Assembly (NCBI GenBank): GCA_004352715.1
Contig: SCFE01000056.1
Location: forward strand, 485,684-549,683
DNA: 64,000 bases
Origin: Hofstenia miamia
Taxonomy: Eukaryota; Xenacoelomorpha; Acoela
Reading direction: 5' to 3'
Position numbers and translations under genes: made by a program. The first letter of the stretch is position 1, and each line of letters starts with the position of its first letter. Below, piece by piece: positions 1-11,610 of the stretch. The notes under the pieces are model-generated. The model did not search any database and was not told the DNA's origin. It saw only the letters and a list, made by a program, of their open reading frames with translations.

Positions 1-2840
1 TAGCTGCGTTCCATTACAATAAAGTGACAAGAAGTAAATAAATTTCTGATTAATCGCCTGCATTTATGATAAAAGGTGTATTGCAATAATTGTTGAAAGT
101 GCCTACTGTTTATTGAGGGCATAAATATTTTACGAGTTCCTCCTTTAATAGCATAGCCTTTGGAAATCCGTTAATTTTTTATTAAGTCTAGTAACATAAT
201 ATCGAATTCATGAATTGCAATGATTGTATTGTATGTAAATATCTGGGACTCTTTTTATTTTCGTAGCATTTCCCTGTAGATACATAGGGTGAACCAGAGG
301 TGCTTGGCTATATTTTGAGGTAGGGCCTCAATAATATATTACTATAGAAGTTGTTCCTAGTGACCAAATTTTATATATTTTTTAAATATTTTACAGAAAA
401 CTCTCTGATCTATCCAATAAAAATCGATTTTAAAAACCTGAAGAGGAGAATACTATCATTTCTCACTTGCGTAAGACACTGTAATTGGCAATATATGATG
501 GAAAGGATGTAATGTTATGCTCAGTAGGGCTGTACTGGTAAGGTATTTCTCATGCCTGCATTTATCTACATGCGATTCATTTTTACTCCTCAGTGCTTTA
601 ACTGTAACAGTTTTGCGCATATTCATACTTTCAATTTGCAATAACTAATGCATTAATTACTCTAAGTATTACACACAATAAAAACTATAAAAATTAGAAA
701 ATCTGTTGTATTTCCACTAAGTTTTTTTAGTTTGTCATCTAACACCCCATTTAAGTATTAGAATAGAAGAATAGAAATTCTCGAAGTAGGGATCCAGGGC
801 AGGAACTTAGTACAGAAGTCCCCACACCACTAGCTGATTTATTCTTAAATATAAAAAATATTTGAAAATGCTTAAGATACATTAGAATTGTGATAAATTT
901 AAGTAAATTAAAATTTGCTTAACAAATTTGTATCATTTGTTAAGAATTGCTAAAAACAATGTTGAGATTCAATTTCACCACCAGCTATTTTGAACGTGAA
1001 TCAATACGTAAATGCAATAACCTTTGAAAGCCTGGTTAAAATTCATATAAATGAATTCAAAAATTTTCAAAATTGAAAATGAGCAGGCTTTTTAGTGTTC
1101 CTTTGGGGGTATGCTATTATATAGTTGGGGGAGCGGTTCAGCTCCTTTCAACGTACCTCTGGGTTGAACCATGAAGAATGACATTAAGTTCGCACCATGG
1201 TTTGCACCTTTTTTAATCTAATTAGTTAATTGTAAATATATGTATATATATATATATATATATATGAAAGTGTTAAATTACTGAGCTTCATAAATGCGGC
1301 CGGTTTTGATTTAATATCTTAAATCAAACAAATTTGGAAGGAAAAATATTTACAATTAATTAAATGATATATGTATTGCATGCACTAAGAAATATTGAAC
1401 TTATAATAATTTTTTTGTTTGTTCATTAAATTTGATATGATTTCTTTCTTGATGTATAATGATTCTGCAATTTATGGATAATTAGTTTTTTTTTCTTAAT
1501 TCCATGTTGTTGTTGATGAATTTCTTAGTTTAAATGTCCTGACAGATGTTCATTTATGCTGAAAGCAGAATTTTTTGCCAGATTCCATATTGAAAACTAC
1601 TTCTTTGCAAGAAATAATTTTTCATGAAACATGATTGAGTACGAAAGCAAACCAATACTTGTTTGGATTTTTGGGAGGATATTTTATGTATTATGAAATT
1701 GAAGTTTCAGCTAGTCACTAGTAGCTTGAATAACAAACATTTAATTTGTAAATTGTGCTTGATTAAAAAGCAATCTACATGAACGAAAAAAACAAAGCTT
1801 AAGCATTTTTAAAGAATTTGTGGGCTTTCTAAAAGAACAAGCCGTTTTTCCCAAATTTTCAAACGCTTTACTTCAAATTGGCAAATTGTTGGTGAGTGTG
1901 CACCCATGAAATGGTGAAAATTTATACAAACTGCATTATCTGAGGTATTTAAAAACACAAATTATTTTATGATGAAAATTCAGACTTCTTAAAATTCATT
2001 AAAAAATTTCCTATAAATATGGCTCAGATAATCATGATTTTTTAATCCGATGGGGTATTAGCTAACCCTAAGCATTTCTTCAAGCAAGCAGTTAGACTGC
2101 TCAAGCCCAATTAGGGATCACCCTGCGCAAAGTCAGTGATCATAGCACCTAAAACAGCTTTGGCAGAGCATAATTTCAAAACGTAAATGAAAGAAAGGGC
2201 GCTTCTCTATTGCGTTGCTTTTTCAGATTTTAAAAAATTCATGGGCTAATCGAAAACAATCTGGTGTCCTTTTGCACATTTTTAAAGAAATTTCTCCAAG
2301 TCCACATCTATTCTTGAATGTGCACGAACTTACTGTCGAAAATTTATAATAATTCACTTTCCTGTTGCCGCAGTACTTGAAATGATTAAAAATTTCAATT
2401 TTTAAAAAGAGACTTAAATATACATCACGCCTAACATTTAGATAATTCTAAGGATTATATGCATAGATTGTCCTCTCAAACCAGTTAAGTCAGAGGTATT
2501 GACGCCAAAGGCATTAGGGTTGAAGAAATCGAGCAAAGTCGCGCCTTTGCAGGACTCCTATTTAGATAGGAGACGCTCCCTTTTCTGTGGTGAACTCATG
2601 AGTTATGAGTGCTTAAAATTTTTTCCAAGAAATTATAAAAAATTATGAAATTCCAAAGATGTTTGAGATTAATAATGTCTAAATATTTAACCACTCTCAC
2701 ATAAAAAATTGTTAACTTCAAGCCCTCCTGATTTTCAATGGGTGTGACGCAACCGGATTAGATGTATGAGTCTAAGAACAATTGAGCCGCATTAGATCTT
2801 TAATAAAGATTTAAGAGTATCGCCTATATTGCATATATAT
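1..2840. other. AT-rich intergenic stretch, no gene seen
   Basis: I read both strands and found only short chance open frames with no recognisable protein similarity. A (TA)n tract lies at about 1243-1265. Small hairpins occur, for example an inverted 8-mer near 2545-2565. No RNA gene was recognised. Confidence 0.5.
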
Positions 2841-2852
2841 TTTTTAGCATGA

Positions 2853-2932
2853 CAGAGTGGGGTAGGACGGACCGGGGCCACATGAATTCCGGAGGTGGCA
2901 TGGCCTCTTGCCCTCCCCTAGAAACGCCACTG
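2853..2932. mobile_element. Possible hAT-like MITE terminus (GC-rich islet)
   Basis: An 80-bp GC-rich islet stands out in AT-rich sequence. Its right edge reads GAAACGCCACTG, which in reverse complement begins CAGTGGCG. That is a common start for hAT-type non-autonomous elements and is shared with the better-supported element at 25913-26207. The left edge begins CAGAGTGGGG. I could not find a convincing target-site duplication, so the boundaries are tentative. Confidence 0.3.
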
Positions 2933-3072
2933 ACTGTATACTCATGCGATTATTTATACTGTTGGTGTAGACACTAATGTTACACAGAAGTGCTTTGTAA
3001 GCGCATGACAGGAGCTGTACATTATGAAACATCGGACGCAGCTCGGAAATGTTGCATAGTATACAGCGCCAG

Positions 3073-3074
3073 TA

Positions 3075-3118
<44 letters not shown>

Positions 3119-3125
3119 AATCTAT
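3073..3125. repeat. (TATC)n microsatellite
   Basis: About a dozen tandem TATC units, the last ones slightly degenerate, directly abut the left terminal inverted repeat of the transposon at 3125-5778. Confidence 0.95.
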
Positions 3126-3183
3126 CGAGCGGTACCTCAAACGATGAACAATGGTCGGTTTCTAATCTCTATTTTATACATTC

Positions 3184-3300
3184 TAAAGTTCTATATGCGC
3201 TAGAAAAAAAGTTATTTGGAGAAAACGCATTTTGCCTGCTTTATTGCCTTCATTGCATTTTAGCACTTCCCAAAGCAATGTTTAACTTATGTTTTTAGTT
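3184..3300. other. Subterminal region of the transposon, no intact gene
   Basis: This lies between the left terminal repeat and the 3' end of the broken transposase. An open frame crosses from the microsatellite into this region, but it is a read-through of TATC repeats and is not supported as a protein. Confidence 0.4.
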
Positions 3301-3378
3301 TACTAATAACGAGTAACAACAAAAATAGTTTAACTGACAACGCACAACAACTCTTAAACGATGGCAATAATGCTCAGG

Positions 3379-5455
3379 TTAATGACACAAATACGAACGC
3401 AACCGGAGATCCACCCTGCGTGCTTGTTGGGTTCCAGGGGTGAAGAAGTTCTTAAGGGTGGCTTCTAGTCTATGAAGCGTATTTTCTAATCTCACTGCAG
3501 TGGGAAGGGATGTCAGCTGCATTAGCACTTCTTTTGTGTATGGTGGGTGCTCAGAAAAAACACTCAGAGCAACATTTTTTGGCGAGAGCCAGCACTTCGC
3601 ATGCTCGATATAGTATCGCTCCATAATTGATTTTAAGTGAGGATTTACTGCCTCATACGCCAATAAAAGATCTTTCTGAAATAAAGTCAGATAGGGGCCT
3701 TCAGCAGCACTGGGCTTGAGGTGTATCATCACGAAGGAAGGCGCATACACTGACAAAATAGAAGAAATGATTCTTTTTAACTTAAGCTTCTCGGACTGAG
3801 AAATGTCAACGTTGTCAAAAAGAAGCATTCTCAAATAGATGCTAGCAGTTGTAATCCACCTTCATGACTGACTGGTTCTTGCTTGTAAAAAAGTGATTGC
3901 TTCAAATTATCTGGAACATCCATAAAAACTTGGCAGCACAGAACCAACAAACACATCTGGTCTCTGCGAAAACTGTTGGTTTTCTTTCCAAGAAGTTTTC
4001 ATTCTGAAAAACACAGAATTTTATACTTAAGGTGGAACATAGCGATAGGTGTAATTGACACACCAAGTTCATCTTGAGGTACAAGTTTGTCAGAATCCAT
4101 GGTACAATCTTGAAGACTTTTTACTATGTTTTACAGAGCTCCTTCTTGCATTGCATTCGGCCCTTTCTGCTTTCCCTCAACTTCGTTTATGACGTGAGCG
4201 AAAAATATTTCATTTATATGAAATAAGCATTCTAAGGTGTGGATGCCATGCCTAGCACTCTCATTGATGCAATCATTCAACCGTTTATTTATCCCTGAGA
4301 GTCTGCCTGTATTCAATCTTGTCATATTGCTCATAACTGAATAAACTTTGCATAAACGCCCTCCGCTGTAATCTACCAATGAAAACTGCTTCACTGGTTA
4401 CAGAAACTTGTGACGAAAAAGTTTTGACGCCAGCTACTCGGACCATCTTGGCACCTAATGAAGATTTAAGATACTGAACAAGAAAAACGTATCTGTTCAT
4501 ACCATTGATTATTTGGCCGTCGTAATGAAGCTGCAATAAGTCTGCTTCATTAATTTCATTTTCCCACTGGCTCAAAGAAGTTAATCTTACAGATTCTCGG
4601 TGTCGAAACACAGTGCTGGGAGAAGCAGCAATATTATCGACAGCACTTGAAAGCAGTTGGTCGGATTGTTGGTGAATTGATGTATTTCGTTTATCAGCAA
4701 AAATGCAGCTAGAAGTGCTGATAGAAGTGATTCTTTTTTCGCATAAGAAGTTCCTCCAATTGGTGGAGTTAGCAAGTAATCGTCGTCATCATTTTCCACA
4801 TCATTTTCACTTAACTCTAGATAACTGACTCTATCATGTGGCCTTTTCCGGAGCTTAATTCTTGTTATGAGGCTGGGAGGTTTATCTACAAAGAAGAGCA
4901 ATTAGCTTTGTTTAAACTGGCCTGCTTTGACCGCTTAGCTAACGCGTTTGAGTTAAATTTCTGATCAAGAGAAGAAGATATGAACATTTTTCTGTCTGAC
5001 CTCTGATCCTGAATAAATTCCAACTCCACTTCAGGAATGCGATCCAGCAGAAAGAAGATACAAGAATATTTGAAATAGCAAAAAGTTTGTTGAACCATTC
5101 TATATCCAAAGACATCTGCTTCATTCTCTTAGCTTTTTTCCGTGCTGCCTCAATTTTATCAACTATGCTCTTAAGCTTTACCTCAACACGTATATTGCTT
5201 ATAACTGGCAGAATTGCCTTAGACCAAACTGCGATAACATCCTGAACTACTTTTTTTTACGTCAGCAAAAGTTGGAAATTGGGAAATAAACTTAGGATCA
5301 GTATCTCTGTAGTGCACTCTTAAATACTGATAGTGATTGATTACGTTTATCTCTGTCGGCAAAACATTGTCTTGAAGCTTTTCACAGGATATTAAAGATT
5401 TATCAGCCTTCGACCTCCTCACAGGCATTTTTAAAAAAACTTGCACTGATACCAA
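3379..5455 (-). pseudogene. Broken transposase-like gene of an uncharacterised transposon family
   Basis: The minus strand encodes consecutive blocks of one protein that jump between reading frames. The N-terminal block (5455-5260) contains FPTFADVKK. A frameshifted continuation runs through the IEAARKKAKRMKQMSLDI region to a block with IPEVELEFIQDQRSDRKMFI (about 5050-4970). Then come LHYDGQIING (about 4530), HTLECLFHINEIFFAHVINE (about 4240-4180), and a C-terminal block (3834-3379). The blocks LHYDGK, CLxHxNELxxRH and VPxxExxFLxDQR are familiar to me from a multi-copy, poorly characterised protein family in invertebrate genomes, so I read this as the element's own transposase. There are frameshifts near 5260, 5045 and 4400, plus stops, so it is dead. 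The family assignment is from memory of conserved blocks and was not searched. Confidence 0.6.
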
Positions 5456-5778
5456 ACGGCTGCTTGCCTCTGCCTTCAGCTACTGCTTAAGTGCTTATAT
5501 GAACCTGCAACAATTAAAACTTTCAGTAAATATACAAATGCAAGTTTGAGTATCTTTTGCTTATTAAAACAATTCCAATTGTTTTGTCATTCGATTATTC
5601 TAGAACTTTTTATTTGTCTTGATGAAGTCATCAATCAACTCTCGCTTTGCTTTCACAAATTAAAGATTATGGTATCTGCAATTTTCTAAGTAGCTCTTAA
5701 ATTGAGTTTTTTGCAAATAAAATGTATAAAAGAGAGATAGGAAACCGACCATTCTGCATCCTTTGAGGTACCGCTCGA

Positions 5779-5975
5779 CTTTTTACTCCTTTCTGTTCGC
5801 GAGATAGAGCACAATTCTCTATCGCCCTCTAGTGGTGAAATTTCAACAGAACGAGGCGACCTCTAAACTTTGTCCGATCGCAAAAAAATTACACCATTTA
5901 AATCAGCGCCAAAAAGCTGATCTGATGAGATCCCAAGCATTTTTAATTTCAAAAATGTCAAAAAAATGAAATACC

Positions 5976-6010
<35 letters not shown>

Positions 6011-7147
6011 TTTTTCAATTGTTTCAGCAAAATTATCTGGATAATTTGAAAACATGATGTAAAAAACCTTTTTCCCTCCCTTAAATCTTTAATTTTCCAA
6101 GGCCACCCTAACGTGACTAAGCTGGTTTCGCCACTGTTGAACTAACCTTCCTAACACAAGACTTAAAGTTATTCGTTGAGAATCAATTGAAGAAACATTT
6201 TTCTAAAACAGCAACAAAAATTTTCAAATATAGACTTAAATGGAATTTTCATTATATAAGAAGAGTAAGATTGTTATGTATTGAGCACTGCTTACTTCCA
6301 GGTTTGTACATGATAAGTAATTTTGTTTGTGTTAAGTTTGTTTACACACTACACTTTTTTCATTTTAAATTTTGTTCAAACGAATTATACACAACATTTA
6401 TGTAGATTTATTGAAGATCGCTAAACTATTATATGCACATTTACCCAAAAATTCTTGCTCAGCAATGAAAACAAAAGCTAACATTGTAGAAAGTCCAGAT
6501 GTTATGTATCAAATGTAAAATTATCGCCATTGAAAATCACATTTTTGCTATTACAATATATACTGCATGACAATGATATAAATTCCAATGAAAACCTTCA
6601 AGTACTACTCATGATTTTCAATGCAAGTAGGTCGAGGCCTATAGAATTTCTTACAATTATGGAGAGCATTCAAAATTAGCTCGTAAGAAGTATCAATCTG
6701 ATTTAGAACATGAACATTCCTTTCAACATTAAATGAACAACATAATTTGAAACAAAGGGTATGGAAGTTAATGTCATTTGTAAAGTTAAAATTGAAACAA
6801 ATTACGCAATCCAATATCAACATAATAGCATGCCCAACCCCGGTTTAGAGGAGTCTAACACTAAAGTTCTGAAAATGCCACATGATGAACTAAGTATAGC
6901 TAACAACTTCAAATTGAGTAATAAGTCCTACAAAAAGCTCTTGAAGTCCAATAATTGAAAACTGCCTCATGTAGTCGCATTTCCAAAAAAGTACTTAATC
7001 AATAGTGTTAAAAGTATAATGAGCAATAAGTGATAAATTTATGTAGATAGAATCTTATACTGAAACTTTTGAATATGTACTTTTTAAATGCTANAAATCT
7101 TTAAATTAATTTTTGAATATAAAGCCACACCAATTTGTTCTCAAATA

Positions 7148-7191
<44 letters not shown>

Positions 7192-8541
7192 GTGTTGTTG
7201 TTGCTGTATGCCAAAAAATTCCGATGCTTTCTTTTAGCTAATAGACACTGAAATGGACCCCTAGAATTAGTGCAACTATTATGCAGAAATGGTGACCGGT
7301 TGAGCCATTTTATGAATACTTTAAAAAGGAGGCTTGATCTGTGTAGTGATCCATTTACACTAACTGATTGGGACGTGCTAGCTGCCGAATTTCATACCGA
7401 ATGATTTTAATGTGCTTAAAAGCCAATAAAACCAGAAATTAGACATTCAATTTTGCAGAATTGGGTCATTCAGTTTACGATTTTCAAAGATGTTGTGATT
7501 TACTTATTGCAAGGATTGACCGCCAATTCAACAAATTAGTATAACCTCAAATATCATATTTGGTACTAGTTAATCTTTTTACTTTTCAATAATAAAGCTC
7601 TTAAAAATGTATGGCATTTTTTATGGAATAGATCGCCTTGTACTACAAAAACACGTCAAAAATATAAATTGAAACAGAAATATGCAAATGCCATGAGTGA
7701 ATAGATATTACAATTAGCATGCATATACTAAGATTCAATATTTCATAACAGAATAAACTAATGTAATCTTATAACTATCCAATTGCATTCTGTTACAAGA
7801 GCTTGGAAACACAATACTATGCACAATATTTTGTAGCAATAATAGAAACTGCACACTGAAATTGGAAAACTTAAATTACGTTTTAGAAACGTATGTGTTT
7901 TGAAACAAAATTTAATTAATTTTTCAGCAAATTGTTTATATATTATATAGCATTTGCTACATTTGTGTTGATTTTCGAAAGCTGTTGCGTAACAAGATAA
8001 GTTTCTTAAACTTCAGCTGATATCCATTTCTGATTCAATTTCTTGAGATTTGGTACCAGTCTTTATATAACGCGTTAACTAATTGTATTTGGTTAGCATG
8101 CTAATTCGCACAGCTGTGAATGCTATTTTAGAGTACTCTTTTTAAAATGACAGCCTATTCAAAATATATAATAGAATGAATTTGTCGGCAAAGTCCTTTA
8201 CTGTGGCAATTGTCCGTATCAGAAAATTGTGTGAATAAAATACTGTTGTTTTATCAATTATATTGAATTTATATTTAACAACAGAAATCAAGAAGAAATT
8301 TTCACACATTAAGTGGTGTTCTCACAAACAGTGCATGTGTGTTAGATATTGAATCAGTACCAATTTCCACTGTCACTTCCAACAATCAAAATGTTTTAGC
8401 GTTACTGTTGATAACAACACACTCTTTCATGCCTACGAATAAGTTCTTATTATGTATGTGGATAGTATAATACATGGGGAACATCAATGATGCTGAATAC
8501 ATGGATTTGTAGTCTAATATTATATTAACATAAAAACAAAC
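5779..8541. other. Intergenic stretch with (TA)n tracts
   Basis: I recognise no gene. Long (TA)n tracts lie at about 5979-6007 and 7145-7189. A short hairpin (GATAGAG...CTCTATC) occurs near 5803-5822, just outside the transposon's right end. The open frames here (72 residues or fewer) show no conserved motif. I searched for the missing C-terminal half of the USP-like gene here and did not find it. Confidence 0.4.
7145..7189. repeat. (TA)n microsatellite
   Basis: An uninterrupted TA run of about 45 bp, one of more than a dozen in the window. Others lie at about 1243-1265, 5979-6007, 9095-9114, 11199-11217 and 28646-28668. Confidence 0.95.
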
Positions 8542-8841
8542 CTGCAATCGATATTCATAGTCTTTTTCGAATTCTTCTATCTTAAAAACGCGATCCTTAC
8601 CCTTGGACTCCCAGTCGTGAGTAGGCATCGCACCTTCCTTAATGCCTACAATTGAAAGCTTCAATGTATCAGGCACATGGAAAATATACACAGTGTCAGT
8701 TTTGCGCATTAGATTGTAAGCATACCAATCAAATGAACGTACACCTGATACGGATAAATCCACGGCCATAAGAATAACCCGTTTTTCATTGATGCTGTTG
8801 GGTGAGATACTAAAGCGGCGCAAACTCTTGGTCTGGTCCAT
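8542..8841 (-). CDS. Universal stress protein (USP)-like exon, N-terminal half
   Basis: This exon has exactly 100 codons, from an ATG at 8841 to a donor-like boundary (CAG followed by GTTTGT) at 8542. After a basic leader (MDQTKSLRRFSISPNS) it reads RVILMAVDLSVSGVRSFDWY, then DTVYIFHVPD. This is the classic first beta-strand/alpha-helix of the USP alpha/beta fold: a hydrophobic strand ending in AVD, then S-x-x-S-x-x-A/D-W, then a strand ending in HVP. USP proteins bind ATP or act in stress responses; metazoan copies occur in cnidarians, flatworms and tunicates. The C-terminal ATP-binding glycine motif (G-x2-G-x9-G-S/T) would be in a later exon, which I did not find within 8.5 kb downstream. 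The gene is therefore incomplete here or a remnant. An in-frame upstream extension (to 9117) exists but is low-complexity, so I start at 8841. Confidence 0.65.
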
Positions 8842-10169
8842 TGTAAGAAAAATGTCGAATGCAATGTGCAAATTAAAACATTTTCTGATTGGATAAAACA
8901 AATTGCAGCAATCAACGAGTGGAAGGCTAACTATGCAGAAACTTGTCGCCGGATTATTTTCCTCACACTGATGGAAATGATGTGTTAGAGACTTAAACTC
9001 ATTTAGGTAAAAAATGTGAAGAAGTGTAGCGTATGTTTTTAATATGTCAAACGACCCACACACACTTCTACATACAACACAATTTTTTGTGATTAATATA
9101 TATATATATATATACAAGTTGAATGTTTAAATGTAGTAAAGTCAGAATATTAACAACTTACAATTAACTAGAAACACAATTATATGCTGAAATATATTAA
9201 AATATTGAACGTAAAAAAAATTTAAAAAGTGAAATTCTGGTTAGTAAATTATAAACAGTGGAATATATGATCTATTCTCCATCTATCATGAATTAAAGAA
9301 GTCTTATAAAAAAATCGGTATTTTTACTCATAAAATTTCTCACCAACATGATTGCTTATTTAAGAGATCTTAGTAATGATGAAGAAAATATGTAAAACTC
9401 CTTACCAATATAATGCAAAATAAATGTTGAGTATCATAAAACCGAATCATGGTAGAACAGGTTAACGAGAGGACAATTTTTTTAATGTTTGAACAATACT
9501 TTTATTACAGAGAATACACATTTCTGAATCAGAGGTTTTTGGTTTCTATGGATTAAGAAAACTAATAGACAATACCTTTTCCATCCAAATCAGAAGATGT
9601 CCTGAAATTTCCAGTAAGCACAATAAAAAATCAATGTCAATTTGTGAAATGTTCTTTAAATTCACTACCAAAACAAAACACTGACTTCAATAAAATACGT
9701 ATCAATTCAAAATATGAGCATTTTACCATAAATTATTGAATAATTTCAAAATTTATGTACATGATATGAATAACAGTCACGTTATACACAAAAATCGGTG
9801 ATAAATATTCTAGTTGCTTCTAAAAAGTCCACTTGCCATCCCCAAAAATATAAAAATGCTAAATTTTATTGCACAAAAACACCTAAAACAGCATAAAAGT
9901 AGTTCTAACTAGTAAGTAAAACAGTAAATTTAGCATTTTTATGTCCACGTTTTGCAGTAATCGCAGCAGCCAAATACCAAGCAGCAGAGTGTTGACATGA
10001 ACAAATTATCTTTCAGTTTGAGAGTAATTTCCTGTGCCCCATCATGTTTGATCAGGTCATTCACGTCATTACATGGTGTGTGAACATAATGGACAACTTG
10101 CCTTTCACTATACTCAAACAATTTTTAATTGGAGAAAAATCAGGTAAGTTATCTGTTAAAGGACCCAAA
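8842..10169. other. Intergenic or 5'-flanking sequence of the USP-like exon
   Basis: AT-rich, with a (TA)n tract at about 9095-9114. A 60-residue minus-strand open frame at 9939-10121 has no recognisable motif and is not annotated as a gene. Confidence 0.35.
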
Positions 10170-10475
10170 ACCTGTGACCGAACTCGATCAAAAACACATT
10201 ACTTGTAAAATACGCACAAAAAAATTTTTAGCATAAAATTATCAATAAAAACAATAAATAATCCATAAAAAATACAAGAATAATGAAAATCACAGATTCA
10301 AATTTTTGACTTCTCACTTTGTTAGTGTTCCACCCTAATGACACGCGATCCGACCCGACAAGTTTAATTTTTTACCCGAGCAGAGGNAATTCTACTCTTG
10401 ATCAGTTTTATCGATAGTCGCATATTTATCATTATCGTTTATCATTGCCCTTAATATAGTTCAATGAAACTCAAT
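10170..10475. other. Misplaced duplicate of gap-flanking sequence (assembly or haplotype)
   Basis: Bases 10170-10386 repeat 10497-10713 (217 bp), and bases 10388-10475 repeat 11893-11980 (88 bp). The two blocks are joined here by a single N at 10387 and followed by a 21-base N gap (10476-10496). The arrangement equals the downstream sequence with 10714-11892 removed. It most simply represents an alternative haplotype or unresolved contig ends left in place when the gap was closed. Confidence 0.85.
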
Positions 10476-11218
10476 NNNNNNNNNNNNNNNNNNNNNACCT
10501 GTGACCGAACTCGATCAAAAACACATTACTTGTAAAATACGCACAAAAAAATTTTTAGCATAAAATTATCAATAAAAACAATAAATAATCCATAAAAAAT
10601 ACAAGAATAATGAAAATCACAGATTCAAATTTTTGACTTCTCACTTTGTTAGTGTTCCACCCTAATGACACGCGATCCGACCCGACAAGTTTAATTTTTT
10701 ACCCGAGCAGAGGTTTAATTAAGTTGACCTGTTTCGCACTCTGGTTGAGGAAGCTCCTGGGAAAGTATGCAGAGGTATTCAATTGCACTTACGGAACCAG
10801 TACATCTGACTAGAGCATTATATCCATTTACTCTACCGTTCCCCAAACCATTATGGACTTGTTAAGTTTAGTTGTCTTTGTGCAATATCGAGCTTTATGA
10901 CGCATTTTAGCAGGTCAACGAACATAGTGTCTCCTTCATGAATAAAGTTCAATTATAAAATCAATTATATAAACCATGAAATTTTCTCAGTTATAGTTCA
11001 AATAGCAGCTGCAATTTAAGGCATGATCATCAATAACTACCAGACCAATATGACTGTAATTACAAAAAACGACATGTACCTTAACTATCATTAGTTGGTG
11101 ATAATTTGAGACATCTGCGCTACAAAATTTTAAGGGGTATATTTCTTCAAAAATGTACTAACCAATTCTTTAATAAGTTTGATTTAATCGACCACGACTA
11201 TATATATATATATATATN

Positions 11219-11554
11219 ATAACTAATGACTATATTAAGGAATTAACTTATGGCTTTAGATTTTTTTACAAGAGTAGATGGCAATCTTAATTGGGGGACA
11301 TCAATTAGGACAATGAATAGAATAAATTTTATATAGTCCTTAGATTAAATATAACAGAACTAATCAACTATATATGTATATATATATATATATATACATA
11401 TATAGTTGATTAGTTCTGTTATATTTAATCTAAGGACTATATAAAATTTATTCTATTCATTGTCCTAATTGATGTCCCCCAATTAAGATTGCCATCTACT
11501 CTTGTAAAAAATCTAAAGCCATAAGTTAATTCCTTAATATAGTCATTAGTTATT
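11219..11554. repeat. Long near-perfect palindrome (~167-bp arms)
   Basis: The sequence from 11219 to about 11386 is the reverse complement of about 11387-11554. I found only one difference, a 1-base indel in an A/T homopolymer near 11261/11510. The centre is an (AT)n-rich core (TATATGTATATA...TATACATATA) at about 11370-11404. The left arm abuts a single N (11218) after a TA tract. It could be a recent inverted duplication, a foldback element, or an assembly artefact in which one strand's contig end was appended in reverse. Confidence 0.95.
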
Positions 11555-11558
11555 TGAT

Positions 11559-11610
11559 AGGAAAATGAAGTCGATTTTCTATGATAAAAATCAATTTCAT
11601 TTTCCAAGTT
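11559..11610. repeat. Short hairpin beside the palindrome
   Basis: GGAAAATGAAGTCGATTTT pairs imperfectly with AAAATCAATTTCATTTTCC across a 7-base loop. It lies immediately outside the right arm of the long palindrome. Confidence 0.6.

Larger units (their letters stand above)
3125..5778. mobile_element. 2.65-kb DNA transposon with ~59-bp terminal inverted repeats
   Basis: The left end (3125-3184) and right end (5719-5778) are inverted copies. The outermost 17 bases, starting TCGAGCGGTACC, match exactly. The next ~42 bases match with a handful of mismatches and no gap. The interior holds a minus-strand gene in several frames (separate entry). No target-site duplication is obvious; the left flank is a TATC microsatellite and the right flank is different. 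The superfamily cannot be named from the ends alone. Confidence 0.85.

Noticed and set aside
2990-3298. 102-residue plus-strand frame with repeated SIYL
   Set aside because: Read-through of the TATC microsatellite into the transposon end.
9939-10121. 60-residue minus-strand frame as a further USP or transposase exon
   Set aside because: VVHYVHTPCND looked suggestive, but it matches neither family's motifs in order.
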